64,000 bases of DNA from Amborella trichopoda (GCF_000471905.2 NW_006499827.1:1-64000); one strand, 5' to 3'; shown: positions 35,010 to 47,089, counted from the first letter of the stretch. Notes: generated by a model from the letters alone, not told the origin. Made by a program: numbers and translations.

Positions 35010-35625
35010 GTATAATGCAATGACACTTCTAAAAAATTATGTTTGTGGCATTTTTATGACCCAAAAATTTGCACACACACTCTCTTCATCTCAATAATCA
35101 ATCCCCCAAAAACAAAAAAAAGTTCAATTTGAATCTTAGATATGGTCAAAATGAGTCCCCTCCAAAAACGAATCTAGATCATTCATTTTGTAAATTTCAA
35201 GATCTTAGCCTTTATAAACTCAAAATCATTTTTTTCTTTTTTAACATTTTTCATCTAATAATAATAAAGCCATTTAAAAAAATTGGAAATGAAAAAATCA
35301 TTCTAAAGCTTAAATCTAAGCATCTCACCAAAATGAACGGCTTATGTTAATTGGGCTAAAAAAATACTTATTAAGTTGTGTTTTCAAAAAAAAAAAATTT
35401 GTGATTGTTCATTAAAATGAAAAGAATGTATATGTCAAAATTTGAATCAAACAAAAAGCCATAAGATGGTTTTTTTAAGGTTGTTCCATCATATTACTAT
35501 ACAACCGTTCCATAAAATCATTGCCCATTATTTTGTGTTACTTTCCCTTCAATGGTTTGGAAAGCGGCAGCCCCTTAAATTCACATGTCGAAATGCAAGC
35601 CCCATTGATTTTACTACTATTTTTT
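35010..35625 (+). repeat. F6 dispersed repeat, copy 1
   Basis: From ATTATGTTTGTGGCATTTTT to about 35460 it matches 47100-48110 in the same order: CACTCTCTTCATCTCAATAA, GATATGGTCAAAATGAG, CTAGATCATTCATTTTG, TTATGTTAATTGGGCTAAA. It continues at 35482 with ACTATACAACCGTTCCATAA, which is shared with the tandem repeat at 12023-12375. The open frame inside (35069-35350) is not a gene. 35500-35625 also has CATGTCGAAATGCAAGCCCC. Confidence 0.6.
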
Positions 35626-35819
35626 TTTAGAAGAATTATTATTTACGTACCCGATTTTGGTGGAATTCATTTCCCAAATGGATAATTCTCTCCTTTGAAC
35701 CCTAATTTGACGGGATTATAATCGAATTTTATTTGATAATTCCTTGTAACGGAAGTTCTATCTTGATATGGATTTATTCCCGTTAATATAGGAGTTCATC
35801 TTGCTTAGGATTTGTCCTC

Positions 35820-36265
35820 TATAAATTAAGGAAAGGATCTCCTTACTTCCAATTGAACGAAAATCGAGAAGGGAATCTACAGATCTATTCTCTGAGAGAT
35901 CGAATTTCTTGGGTTTTCGAAGCTTTTGTTTTCCTCCAAGAATCATCGATCCTCTGTTTTCAAGCTTCTTGTTTGTGTTTTTATATCAAAGTATCTTCCA
36001 CATTCAACCGATTCAGAAAGGTGAATTCCTTTTGAAATCCCATAATTGCTCTCTGGTTTTTGAAGGTTTCTTGCGAGATTTCTCAAGGATTTCACTCTCA
36101 GAATTCAAGGATTTCTCATCTGTTTCGCCCTTCAATTTGAAGATTTATGCTCTGATATTCCTTTTCGCTCTTCAGTTCTGCAGATTTCCCATCAGTTGGT
36201 TGTTTTCTCAGGTTTCGATTCTTTTAGGCTTAAAAGCATAAGAAGGATCTGAAAGATTCACAACA
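35820..36265 (+). promoter_or_regulatory. TATA box, 5' UTR and probable leader intron of the A20/AN1 gene
   Basis: CTATAAATTAAGG (TATAAAT from 35820) lies about 30 bp before the likely start site. A leader intron of 191 bp is suggested by the donor AAG|GTGAAT at 36020/36021 and the acceptor TTTTCTCAG at 36203-36211. Plant A20/AN1 genes often have an intron in the 5' UTR and an intronless coding region. Confidence 0.5.
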
Positions 36266-37161
36266 ATGCCGGAGAAGAGTTGGGAAAGTTGCCGGCCCTC
36301 TGAAAACCCTCGCCTCTGCGCCAACAACTGCGGTTTTTTTGGGAGCCCTGCAACTCTAAACCTATGTTCAAAGTGCTACAAAGACTACCGCCTCAAAGAG
36401 GAGCAAGCCGCCGCCGCAAAAGCCGCCGTCGAGAAGTCACTCGCCGGAAACAACCCCACTCCGGCGGCCGAGACTGAAATCCTGGCCAAAGATTGCCAAG
36501 ACGCCGAAATTGATGGCTCCGCTCCTCTCCCTTCAAGGTTGTCTTCCTCGCCGGAATCTGATCCACCTAAGAACTCCGAAGATCGCCAATCCAAAATTGT
36601 CCGGCTAGGCGGCCCTGCTTCTCTGCCTTCGACGTCGTCTTCCTTGCCGGAGGCGAGTCGGGATCGAATCAGTGAAAGTGCAAGTTGCCACCCCTCTGAA
36701 AACGGCGGCCACTGCACTAACAACTGCGGTTTTTTTGGGAGCCCTGCAACCCTAAATCTATGCTCAAGGTGTTACAAAGACGTCCGCCTCAAAGAGGAGC
36801 AAGCGGCCGCCGCAAAAGCCACCGTCGAGAAGTCACTCGTCGAAACAACCCCTCTCCGGCGGCCGACTCTGAAAGCCCCGCCAAAGATTGCCAAGACCCG
36901 ATAATTATCCGGCTAGATGGATCCGCTCCTCTCCCTTCGACGTCTTCCTTGCCGGAATCTGACCCACCTGAGAAACGCTGCTTCATCTGCAAGAAGAGGG
37001 TTAGGCTCTTTGGGTTTAGGTGCCAGTGCGGCAGCATCTTCTGTTCGGTCCACAGGTACCCCGAAACACACGACTGCGGCTTCGATTTCAAGAAGGTCGG
37101 CCGCGACGCCATTGCCAAAGCGAACCCCTTGATCAAGGCCGATAAGCTAACCAGGATTTGA
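36266..37161 (+). CDS. A20/AN1 zinc-finger stress-associated protein with duplicated A20 domain; frame shifted before AN1
   Basis: Stress-associated proteins (SAPs) carry an N-terminal A20 finger, which binds ubiquitin, and a C-terminal AN1 finger. They tune abiotic-stress and immune responses. Here the first frame (36266-36904, 212 codons) holds two A20 fingers: C18, C22, C34, C37 and C150, C154, C166, C169, each with GFFGSPATLNLCS. A direct duplication of 396 bp accounts for the second. The AN1 finger (CFIC...CQCGSIFCSVHRYPETHDC, 36979-37095) is complete but lies in another frame, ending at 37161. Against the first unit (TCGCCGGAAA, 36441-36450) the second (TCGTCGAAA, 36837-36845) lacks one G. 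With that base the three fingers would be in one frame. Either the assembly has an error or this allele encodes an A20-A20 protein without AN1. GC content is well above that of its surroundings. SAPs normally have one or two A20 and one AN1 finger; double A20 is known but uncommon. Confidence 0.85.
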
Positions 37162-38130
37162 TTTGAGGGAGGACGCCGTAATATGACGTCATTCAGCCGG
37201 ATTATTGATAAGATTCCGGCGCGTGCAAGGGGATTTACGGACCGACGTGGAAAACGGGGGGAAAAGGCTTTCATGTGAATAAGATTTTCTTTTTTTTAAA
37301 GTGCAATGTAGGAAAATAAAGAGAAGTGGAAAGGAAGAGGAGAGAAATATTACCTCTGTGGTGGATGTGAAGAGTCTCTTTTGAAAATGAATGCGATATT
37401 TTTAAATGATTTTTTTGGTGCACTTTATTTCTAATAATTTTTTTTGAATTAATGGAAATCTGGGTTTTCAGCTTTATTGTTTATATTTATTATTTTATTT
37501 TTAACCGGCCTCAAATGGTTGAAAATATAAGATAAGGCTATGACGTTGATAATTGTTTATTATTTTATTTTATTTTGATAATATATCCATCAGAACAATA
37601 AATCAACCTGCTTATTTTTTATGATTAATTTGACTTAGGTTATTTCTCTTTTTAGAAAAAGAAAATGTATCAAATCACAACTACAACTATTCTCCATTTT
37701 ATACATATGGACACGGTTTTTAGGAGTTCATGTAAAAATGAGTCACCTCGTAAAAATCTATTTTTGAGATGGATTTTGGAATTAATTTTTAAAGACATAT
37801 AATTGTAACGTTAATTTCAATTGTTTTTAGATGGACAATCTTTAAGAAAGATGCTTCATACCTTGAGACCACATATTATAGAAATGTAGCCCCCATGAAA
37901 CAATTTTCCTATATACATTTTTATCTACTTTTAAATTGTAATACTTTTGATCAGATTTGTTCTTTTGATCAAATTTCAAGTAGCCATTGATTATGCATCA
38001 TTATGGGAATTTTTTAAAATCGTACATTTAAGAAACATAATTTGTTAAATCACACATTTAATGAATATTAAAGAGTTCAACTTGTAATTGGGGCTTAACA
38101 GATCTTTAATTTGTAGCCTGCTTTTTAAAT
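37162..38130. other. 3' UTR of the A20/AN1 gene and spacer
   Basis: Likely 3' UTR to about 37450, then AT-rich spacer. No gene recognised. Confidence 0.35.
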
Positions 38131-38510
38131 GGAGCAACAGAGCGGTGGGCACCCGACCAGACCCGGGACCCCACGGGTAGACCCGACTTCATATAAAATG
38201 GTAATCATGGGTGGACCCGACCTCATATAAAATGGCAATCATGTGTCTTTAGGCACACGTGTTTATATTGTCACAATATTAGTAACATTTACTGTATTAT
38301 TGGCAAAACAAAGAAACCCTCATAATCATAGGGTATATGAGGGTAAAAAAAAGGGCAAAAAAAAAAGAAAGTGTCTTTAGGCACGCATGTTCATATTGTC
38401 ACAATATTAGCGCATGTTCATAGTGCCCCAATTTTAGCAGGACCCGGTGACCATACCTATTTGCATCTAGCTACCGGTGACCATACGTATTTGCATCTAG
38501 CTACTTGTAC
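38131..38510. repeat. Fragment of a GACCC-rich MITE and two local duplications
   Basis: GGGCACCCGACCAGACCCGG (38138) belongs to the GGGTC/GACCC family. GTGTCTTTAGGCACACGTGT with TATTGTCACAATATTAG (38240) repeats at 38371-38412. The 29-bp unit CCGGTGACCATACCTATTTG with CATCTAGCTA occurs twice in tandem at 38444-38503. Confidence 0.6.
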
Positions 38511-39479
38511 TTGGAACTCCACGACCTGGTGGCCTTAATTTTCTTTCAGATAAACTTCAAGGACTTGTTAAAATACATAACAAAAGAGCTATAAAGCTTA
38601 CGAGATGGAGGAAGATAATAGTAGAGTTATAGTAGAGAGAGATTTCGTTAATGTTATTAAATGGTGTAAGCAGCTGAGTAGAACGCGTTAGATGTGGTCA
38701 AGCTTTATTTGTGCCATGCTAGCTTCACTTGTAATATGGTTGTCTGTCTAGTTCTCTCCTATGAGCTAGGGCCTTGTAATTGTTGTCTTTTTTTCTTCAC
38801 ATGTTGGTATCTTTTAGGATGTCTTTCTTAACTAGTTGTAAAACAAGATTCTTTAAAGAAACATTGTATATGAAGAGTTTTTCTTGTTTATGTAATGAGA
38901 TACACATATGAGCTTTAAATGGAAAATAGAGCAAATCATGGGGAGTAAGATGTCCACCAAACTTCCATGTATTCCGAGTCATCTTTGTAATACACGCATC
39001 CACCTTATAAATTTCAGTTTGTTAGATGTATATAACCAGAGATTTTGCTACTAATTGACTTTGTGAAATGAGAGCATGTTTCGACTGGGTGCGTGCCAAA
39101 TAGAAGAGAAATTTTGATATTTTTCTCATGGTACAAGCATTATAAGCACATTCAAACTTCAAGTATCATCAATTTTATGTTATGAGCGAACCCGAAGTCA
39201 CAAAATTGAGCCAAATTTCTGGTGTGGGGTCAATCAAAGCAATTTTGGACACCCTTAGAAGTAGCATATCTATTTCATTTAGTATGGAGCTCCAAAAAAC
39301 CTCCATATCTATTCAATTTGTTATCCATTTTGGCGCTCCATTGTCTCATGCAATGCTTAATATTCAAAATTCATTTTTTTTTTCTAGATTCATGATTATG
39401 GAGGTCGAGGTTATTGACCTAATAAATTTTGGATCCAGAGTCTCACTCTAACGTATCAAAACCCTATCATTGAAATAAA
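38511..39479. other. Spacer, nothing recognised
   Basis: AT-rich. The longest frames (38797-39003 minus, 39182-39451 plus) show no motif. Confidence 0.3.
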
Positions 39480-40100
39480 AGTTTTGTTAGGCTACACCAC
39501 TTATCCATTCTTTCTATTTACTTCAGGCAATATCGACAACACCAAATAGAGACGTGAGAGTAATGAGAAACTGACTTTTCCTCTTATTAAAAGAAAAACC
39601 ATCCAAAATCTCTATAAAAACCACTTCTCTACAAAAAACAAATAAGCATCTCAATCTTCGGGAGTCTACAAAATGCCACCATCACAATGTTCTGTTCAAA
39701 TAAAGCTTTCTTCTCTCTAAGAGTGCTCAACTTTTTTGACACTAAAATACCCTTGAATTGTAATACAAAATTTTTCAAGTATGAGCATTTTTTGTTATTT
39801 AGAAGAGTAGAATGGATATTTTTATAAAAAAAAAATAGTGACATTCTATTAGTAGTTAAAAACAATTAATGCATCTTGTGGGTGATGTCAGACATCATAT
39901 TGATGATGTCATTATCCATTATTGTTAATAAATGCTTTTGTTTTTATTAGGAATTTTTAGTTTACCATTGATTAATTACTTAAAATACCCCTAAACAAAA
40001 AGTTACTGTACTATAGGATAAGGGTATCTAAACATCTAAAAATAATGAGTACTTTAAGGGTCTACACTACAAGTGCTGTAGCCTAACAAAACCCTAGAAA
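39480..40100. mobile_element. Element with GTTTTGTTAGGCTACA termini
   Basis: Left GTTTTGTTAGGCTACACCAC. Right, inverted, GGTTTTGTTAGGCTACAGCA. About 615 bp. A second right-type end lies at 40165 (TATAGCCTAACAAAACCCTAG), following a direct repeat of the flank (CCTCCATGTTTCATTTTT at 40120 and 40200). A terminus of the same type occurs near 11540. Confidence 0.6.
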
Positions 40101-40289
40101 TATTTCCTAATGTCTAATTTCCTCCATGTTTCATTTTTGAGTCTACACCACAATTGGTATAGCCTAACAAAACCCTAGAAATAATTACTGATGTTTAATT
40201 TCCTCCATGTTTCATTTTTTGGCAGTATTTCAACTTTTTCCTTTTTTTGCCGATATTGAGAATCAAATAACCCATAGCACAATTATTGA

Positions 40290-41075
40290 TCGGAGATGAT
40301 TCTATGCATATGGCGTATGAGGTGGCTTATGCTACACAAATACGGTGCAATGTTAGATTTTGCCGGACAATGAGGTGCAAGGGTCGAAAATTTTACGTTC
40401 GCTTGAAATACATGATTAATCCTAATTATAAAGTTCAAAATTCTAAAAAATGGTGTAGATCTATAAATATTTGAAGATCTATAAAATAGACGGTTCAGAT
40501 AACTTGTTACAAAATGCATTATTTTTAGGACTTAAACTTCTTTATTTTTCTTTATATCTATGTATCTCGAGGCCGAGATGATCAAATTAGAAGATTTTCC
40601 AATTTTTGAATACTCTTCGATAATAGATTTTGAGGCACACCTTACTTTTATAGTATAAGTTGCAACTTTATATAAACTTTTTCCTATCTATAAATAAGAA
40701 AGGATAAGGTTTGTATAAGGTGTCAACCATAAACAATCATGGTAATGTGCACCTTAAAATCTCATTAAAGGGTGTATTTTTGGTGTCAAAACTCTTAGCG
40801 TAAAAGTCTATTTTTCACCCCTATAATGAAATTGAAAGCTCCAAAAATAGTGCAATCTAGCAGCTCTATGAGCACTCTAAAATCTTGAAAATGGACGGTC
40901 TAGATAATGTGTTATAAGATGGACTAATATTAAGACTTGAAATTCATTTTTTCTTTCATGTCTATATATATCGAGGTCAAGATAATCAATTGGAGAATTT
41001 ACTAAAGACGAAACAATCTTTCAATGGGTTTTTGAGGTGCACCTTACTTCATACCTTGTATAAACTTTTTCTAAT
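40290..41075 (+). mobile_element. Two F1 family copies in tandem
   Basis: The first (to about 40690) carries AAAAAATGGTGTAGATCTAT, AGACGGTTCAGATAAC and TATGTATCTCGAGGCCGAGA. The second (40700-41075) starts GGTTTGTATAAGGTGTCAAC, has AAATAGTGCAATCTAGCAGC and GGACGGTCTAGATAATGTG, and ends TATAAACTTTTTCTAAT. Confidence 0.6.
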
Positions 41076-41139
41076 AAAAATACAAAGATTTAGTAATTAT
41101 ATATCTTACAGTATATAGACAATATTATTTATATATATT

Positions 41140-41460
41140 TCATACTATATAGGTCATGTCAGATCGGGTAGACCCTGACCGAGACTCGACTCCATAGGAT
41201 CGGGGTAGACCCATGCCCAATCCATCGGGTCTATTGTTGAAGTCCAGCTCCGGATCAAGTTGGGTCGACCAGCCGGGTCCATGGCCGCGCCGACCCATTT
41301 TCCCTAGTGGATGGGACCCCCAATGCTTGATTGGACTGCCCGCAAGGATGGACACCCCCAATGTGGTACACCCGTGATGAGTCCCATGCACCTTTTTGTT
41401 TTTTGGGGTGAACAAATCCCATGCACCTTTTTGTTTTTTGGGGTGAATAAATCCCATGCA
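41140..41460. repeat. GACCC-rich element fragment and 38-bp tandem repeat
   Basis: 41155-41310 is rich in GGGTC/GACCC words (CGGGTAGACCCTGACC, CATCGGGTCTATTG). At 41384-41460 TCCCATGCACCTTTTTGTTT with TTTGGGGTGAA occurs twice at an offset of 38 bp. Peptides deduced from this part are repeat artefacts. Confidence 0.6.
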
Positions 41461-41842
41461 ACTTGCTCATTGAATCATTCACGCACTATATCTTGAGTAA
41501 TGATGGGATTCTGGGTGCCAATTACGTCCGTTTGGATGTTCTTATTTTTGCGAGTGGGAATAAAATTTTCTTTTAAGTACAATTGAATAGCTGGAATTCA
41601 AGGGTACAATTTCAAGAAAAACTCGTTTATAGGAAAAATATCGTTAATATTGAGAATTTGCTGATAATGATATAAAAACATTTCTTTGGGCTGAAATTTA
41701 GATATCGTTACAAGTTATTATGATCATTCAAGACTGCTTATTTTCACGACTGCCCACAAAAGCATGTAAATATAAAACATCGATATGGTTACTAAGATAT
41801 CCAAACAGCGCCTAAGGAAAACTTTATGGAGGGGGAATGCCA

Positions 41843-42140
41843 GTGTTAGAAAGGTCGACTCGGTCGAGTACTTGGGCGGAGTTTGAGTAACTCCACCCGA
41901 GTAGTGCCGGGGTACTGTAGCAGCAAAAGAAAGGATAAACAAATTACAAAAAAATCTAAAAGAAAAGGAAATGTATGTTTAAAGTAAGATTAAGCAAAAC
42001 ATTTGAAGTTAAAAAAAGTCAATCCCTATTTAAAAAATCAACTTGTGGCTAGAGTATTTTTGAAATAATCTAAAAAAAATGAGATAATATGAAAATACGT
42101 ATTTAGGGCCAAAACACTTTCCAATCTTTGCCAAAATGAT

Positions 42141-42211
<71 letters not shown>

Positions 42212-42826
42212 TNNNNNNNNNNNNNNNNNNNNNNNNNNNNNNNNNNNNNNNNNNNNNNNNNNNNNNNNNNNNNNNNNNNNNNNNNNNNNNNNNNNNNNNN
42301 NNNNNNNNNNNNNNNNNNNNNNNNNNNNNNNNNNNNNNNNNNNNNNNNNNNNNNNNNNNNNNNNNNNNNNNNNNNNNNNNNNNNNNNNNNNNNNNNNNNN
42401 NNNNNNNNNNNNNNNNNNNNNNNNNNNNNNNNNNNNNNNNNNNNNNNNNNNNNNNNNNNNNNNNNNNNNNNNNNNNNNNNNNNNNNNNNNNNNNNNNNNN
42501 NNNNNNNNNNNNNNNNNNNNNNNNNNNNNNNNNNNNNNNNNNNNNNNNNNNNNNNNNNNNNNNNNNNNNNNNNNNNNNNNNNNNNNNNNNNNNNNNNNNN
42601 NNNNNNNNNNNNNNNNNNNNNNNNNNNNNNNNNNNNNNNNNNNNNNATATATATATATATATCACAAATACATTTTTTATTTTAAAATTTTTTATACATT
42701 TTTTAAAAATCCTCGAGTGGGACACTCAACTCGAGATAACTAGGGCTCGCTAGGGTTTTGAGCCTGAGTACTCGGCCCAGCTACTCGGCACTCGGGCCGA
42801 GTAGTCACCGAGTAACACTACTCAAA
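41843..42826. mobile_element. hAT-like element with CAGTGTTA-type ends, interrupted by an assembly gap
   Basis: Left CAGTGTTAGAAAGGTCGACT with GTCGAGTACTTGGGCG. Right, inverted, TAGTGTTACTCGGTGACTAC with GGGCCGAGTACTCAGG. Both subterminal regions are rich in ACTCGG/CCGAGT. The interior word AATCTTTGCCAAAATGAT is shared with 22710. A target duplication was not found. The true length is unknown because of the gap. Confidence 0.6.
42145..42660. other. CA/TA microsatellite with assembly gap (N run 42213-42646)
   Basis: A CA run turns into a TA run up to 42210. Then follow 434 N, and TA repeats resume to 42661. The gap evidently lies in the microsatellite, so its stated size may be an estimate. 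Long open frames through it contain only X residues and mean nothing. Confidence 0.95.
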
Positions 42827-42829
42827 CAT

Positions 42830-43840
42830 TTGGAGAATACTCAATCCATTATAGTGATTCTTTCTTCTGTTGGGCTGGTAAATTGGACCTGGACTTGGGG
42901 TCATGATTCAAGAGGACACTATACCTTGTGTACATCATGATAATGCTACTCTATCTGTCAATGTTGTTGAACATCGTTTTCAATGGGTCCAAATTAGATG
43001 ACTTGAGTTTTATTACATCTTCTAAAATTCATCTTCGATTAAATGAAAATAATTTATAAAATTTGTTACAGAATATAAGTGGGAGAATATAAAGGACATT
43101 GTAAAGGTTAATATCCTTTCTTCTTCATTTTTTTTATTTTTTACTTTTCACCATGGAGAGTATAAGTTTTTATTGTTAAATATATTTTTATATTTTTTTC
43201 AGTAGGATTGAAACTTAGAACGTAGTGTTACAATCCTTAATATTTTATCCCAAGCTCAAACATTTTGTATGGAATACCTACAACTAGAATTCAAACCTAG
43301 TTCTGTTGATACATGCGTGGCCACGGAGCCTCACACGTGCCACATATTTTGGTCATTTTGAATTTACAAGGCAAATGGATTCGGCCCAGGGGAGTCTACT
43401 TGACCCGTTCCCTAATCTCATGTACTGTTCAAGTATGCAAATTCATATGAGGACTTTTTTTCTTTTTGCCCACTCTCCGTCCACACGGTTCCCAAAGCAG
43501 AAAAAGGGTGGGTAACTGGTACTACAAGCCCTTTGTCCCACACATTTATCTAAAAACAAGTGTAGTTCACCGGTTCCACTGAATGCCCCTATCTCTCTCT
43601 AAAGATCGTGTGAGTGTGCAATTATGCTTCGTATGCTTCACCATAGAACCAATCGACCCAATTCCAGTTCTTTTCTAGTGCACTCGCTTTGTATCTCCGG
43701 AACACAAGGAAGGACGCGGTGGGAAGGAAGCAGTCCTACCCTTTGTCAGGCCGATAGAATCTAATCTTACAAGCTTGATTGTAAACTTAAGCATGAAAAA
43801 CAATTTGGTCCACTGGGTTCATATTAGTAACAACACTATT
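42830..43840. other. Spacer, nothing recognised
   Basis: AT-rich to 43280, then ordinary composition. No gene motif in any frame. Confidence 0.3.
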
Positions 43841-43844
43841 ATAA

Positions 43845-43960
43845 ATGCAATATTGTCGTTATTATCATCGTCATATAAGTCTTATCCCAATTATTTGGAC
43901 TCGGCATCATAATTGAGATGTTTGAGATGTTGTTAAGTATTAATAGTGCAAGATATGGTT
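43845..43960 (-). mobile_element. 3' end of an RTE-type LINE
   Basis: TCTTATCCCAATTATTTGGA followed by CTCGGCATCA is the inverted form of the common plant RTE/SINE 3' end, preceded by ATCATCGTCAT-type short repeats that make up such tails. Confidence 0.5.
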
Positions 43961-44299
43961 TAAAATTCATTCCTAGTTCGTGATGAAATGTGACCGTTTG
44001 GATAATAAGTCCAAACGACGTGAGGGCCTATATTTAAAAAATATAACGGCCATATTTAAAGATGTGAGGGCCTATATTTTGGTTCAAAATCGAGTGAGGT
44101 CACGATTTTTTGAAAATTCATTTTGGTGGTGGATTGAGGATTCTGAACTTCTCATATCTGTCCTCTGGCCCTTGGAATCATGGATCTTAAGATAAATGAA
44201 ATTTTGAGTATTAAAAAGGGTAAATTGTACAGTTTTATTTGACCGTAAATACATGATGGTCCAAAAATGTCATATTTGTGTGGAGGACTTTGTTCCCTT

Positions 44300-44810
44300 A
44301 ATTTTTCATTGTTTTTCAAGTTCACCCCAGTTCGATATTTTAAACATCGGACCTCATATTAAGTTTTTTTTATGTTATGATATTTATAGGTTTATTCAAT
44401 GTCGAACACATCGAACACCAATTTTGTAAGGCAGTCCAATGTTCCAAAATTGGACCGGCCCACACCTTTTAGTCATTCCCATGTCTGAACATCAAACTAC
44501 TTTAAACCTTTAAAAAATGAGGTCTAACCGTCGTTTGATGTGAGAAACATCGGACTGGCTTTTCAAGAATATAGTATGTATCTTGTTGATGTACATGCAT
44601 TAGTACTAGTACCACTTAAGACCAATTAAGAGTGTACAAGTATAGTACTTCGTATTATGGCTCTCTTAACATGCACGGACTAAGATTTCACTAATTAATG
44701 AGGTTCGATGTTTTTAACATGAGACCGCCCTTAAACCTCATTTTTTAAAGGCTTGAAGCGATTCGATATTTCAAACAACAAACCGACTAAAAAGTATTAG
44801 ACGATCGATA
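44300..44810. repeat. Region of inverted repeats with TTCGATGTT/AACATCGGA words
   Basis: AAACCTTTAAAAAATGAGGT (44506) faces AAACCTCATTTTTTAAAGGC (44734), and TCGATATTTTAAACATCGGA and its variants recur at 44332, 44545 and 44706. The arms are about 50 bp. It may be a degraded fold-back element. Confidence 0.45.
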
Positions 44811-45109
44811 AATGTACACTGCTGTTGGAGCTCCAAGCTCATCCGCTTGAGGCGAAACTGAATTTAAAAGAAGTTTAGGATGCCTTTTCAACCTAAAAAA
44901 CCATGGGAAAAGATGCGCGTGGGATGCACCAAAACCTATTCCTGCCAAATATGGAAAAGAAAAACTCTATACGATGCCTTTACGTCACATCTCACCCTCC
45001 ATTCCATTCTTAACCTATAATTAAAAAAATTAAAAAATTTAGTAAACTTTGTCTATATATGTTATTTTAAAGTATTTCAAAATGGATTATATAAAAATAA
45101 CATTTACAT

Positions 45110-45310
45110 TTGTTACAAGAAGGTCACAATTACTTACAACTATTCGATGAGAAATCTAATAGCTTGGGTGCATCACAAATTTCGAAAAATTTCTATCGAA
45201 GTTAGAGCTTGGTCAATTGAATAAATGCAACCATATAATTTCACATGCAATGGTCAAGATTAATTCTCACAACCTTGTACCGAAGATAAATAAACTCATT
45301 GTATACTTTT
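45110..45310. mobile_element. F2 family MITE copy (diverged)
   Basis: GTTACAAGAAGGTCACAATT at the left and GATAAATAAACTCATTGTAT at the right match the F2 ends, with CATCACAAATTTCG in the middle. Confidence 0.45.
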
Positions 45311-45687
45311 CCTTTTCAAGATACATCTACAAATCCATTATTTTGACTGGTCAATATGTAGAAAAGGAAAATCAGTTTGTTTGCCTAAGGACGAATGCTG
45401 CAATGGTCAGCCCTCCCCCATTTTGGAGCTTTAGGGGCATTTCACACTTTCTTACTGAAGAAGTTCATGAAAAAACTTAAAACAAAAAACTCAAATGCTT
45501 TTTTTGTTGAAATAGATAACTGTTGGACCTTCATTTCGTGGGCAGCTAGATCTAGCCCTATAGAGACCCAAAATCAATTTTTTTAAAAAGAAAAAAATTG
45601 TTTATCCCATTATAATGAAGCGATCATCAAAATGTATACTCAAATAATCCCCTAGGCCCTCAGTCCAATTCTTTTTTCTTTTTTTTG

Positions 45688-45853
45688 AAAATTTATCAAA
45701 ATACACGTAAGAGATCAATTATTTAATATTTTACCCTCAGATTTGATTTCAGAATAGCTATCCAAATACACATGACCATGAGTTGGACTATTTGAAAAAG
45801 GGAAAATATGAAATTGTTGAAATGATAGGTTTGTTTTGATAAATTTCCTTTTC
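45688..45853. mobile_element. F3 family MITE copy
   Basis: AAATTTATCAAAATACACGT at the left, with TGTTTTGATAAATTTCC as inverted counterpart at the right, as in the copy at 6318. Confidence 0.55.
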
Positions 45854-46560
45854 CATAAAAAATGGAAAGATTGTATTCTTCACATTTTCTCTCCTCAAAG
45901 GAAACAACGCTTACATTTTTTTTTATTTTTTCTTCACATCATCTTATTCACTGGACTTCTACGAAACATAGTCACATCTGTCCAAAGAACTGACCATGTG
46001 ACTTTACTTGGTGGACAAAGATATGCATATCGATACTTCTAGAAGCGCATATGGCTTTTATATGGAGTGTCTACATTTAAGTTTTGGAATTTGGTGTTAC
46101 TTTGTTTAGAGACATTGTTTTCGAATGAGTAATATTTTATTTTAAAAATTAATAAAAGTAGTTTTCAATAAAATCTATTTTTTTTTTTTTTTATTGAATG
46201 TGCGAGTGGTGTGCTAAAATGATTTTGGACGAAAACATTGACTCTATTATGTAGCCATGCAATAAGAGTATTATATTTTGAATTAATAATTAACTAATAG
46301 TTTTTTATTTTATCCCAAGTTGTTATGACAAAACCTTGCATTGAAGTATAAGAATTTTTTTATGAATAAAACTATGATTCACAAAATAACATTTTTTTTA
46401 TTATTGATTTAATTTAATTTTTATGTGGTGTTTTACTATTCTTATGACATATAAATTGTTAGATATGTATATGCATATGTGAGCTATATTTAAATTTCAA
46501 TATATATGTATATATTTGGAAGTGATTTCATTTCACCATTTCATTGTAATTTAAATTAAG

Positions 46561-47083
46561 GGAAAATATCTTGGTATATCTTATGTTTAAGTTTCTTTTC
46601 TCCATAGATGCAAGGTTTCAAAATCTATCTATTTTCATGGTAATTCTATCTATTATATCTTCTAACACCCTCGACCACCTCTGCCAATTTTTACCCATCT
46701 TTTTAGTTCAAATAAATTTAAAAAATACATCATTTTCTAAGCCCCCTCTCTCTTCACGTGTTTCTCTCTCCCCATGAATCTCCCAAACCCTTCTCTATAT
46801 TTCTCCAACTCTTTCTCTCACACCGTCTCTATCCCAAATTTTGAGAGAGAGGGATTTGGGAGCTTCACATGAAAAGAGAGAGAGATATAGGGGTTTAGAA
46901 AAGATATCTTTTTAAAATTTGTTTATGTTAAATATATAGAATAAAAATGGGTAAAGTTACTTCAGGGGTTAAAAGATATAATAGATAGAATCTTATGCCA
47001 CAAGATAGATTTTGAAACCTTTGGTGTATGGAGAAATGAAACCTAAAAATAGGATCTACAAATATATTTTCCCTTTAATTAAA
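46561..47083. mobile_element. Fold-back MITE, same family as 28876-29365
   Basis: Left GGGAAAATATCTTGGTATAT. Right, inverted, GGGAAAATATATTTGTAGAT with AGGTTTCATTTCTCCATACA. AAGGTTTCAAAATCTATCT appears near both ends in opposite senses. The CT-rich and AG-rich arms pair in the middle (46740-46900). Confidence 0.65.
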
Positions 47084-47089
47084 CCACAT

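Noticed and set aside
42030-42753. 231- and 205-codon frames
   Set aside because: They consist mostly of the N gap and TA repeats.
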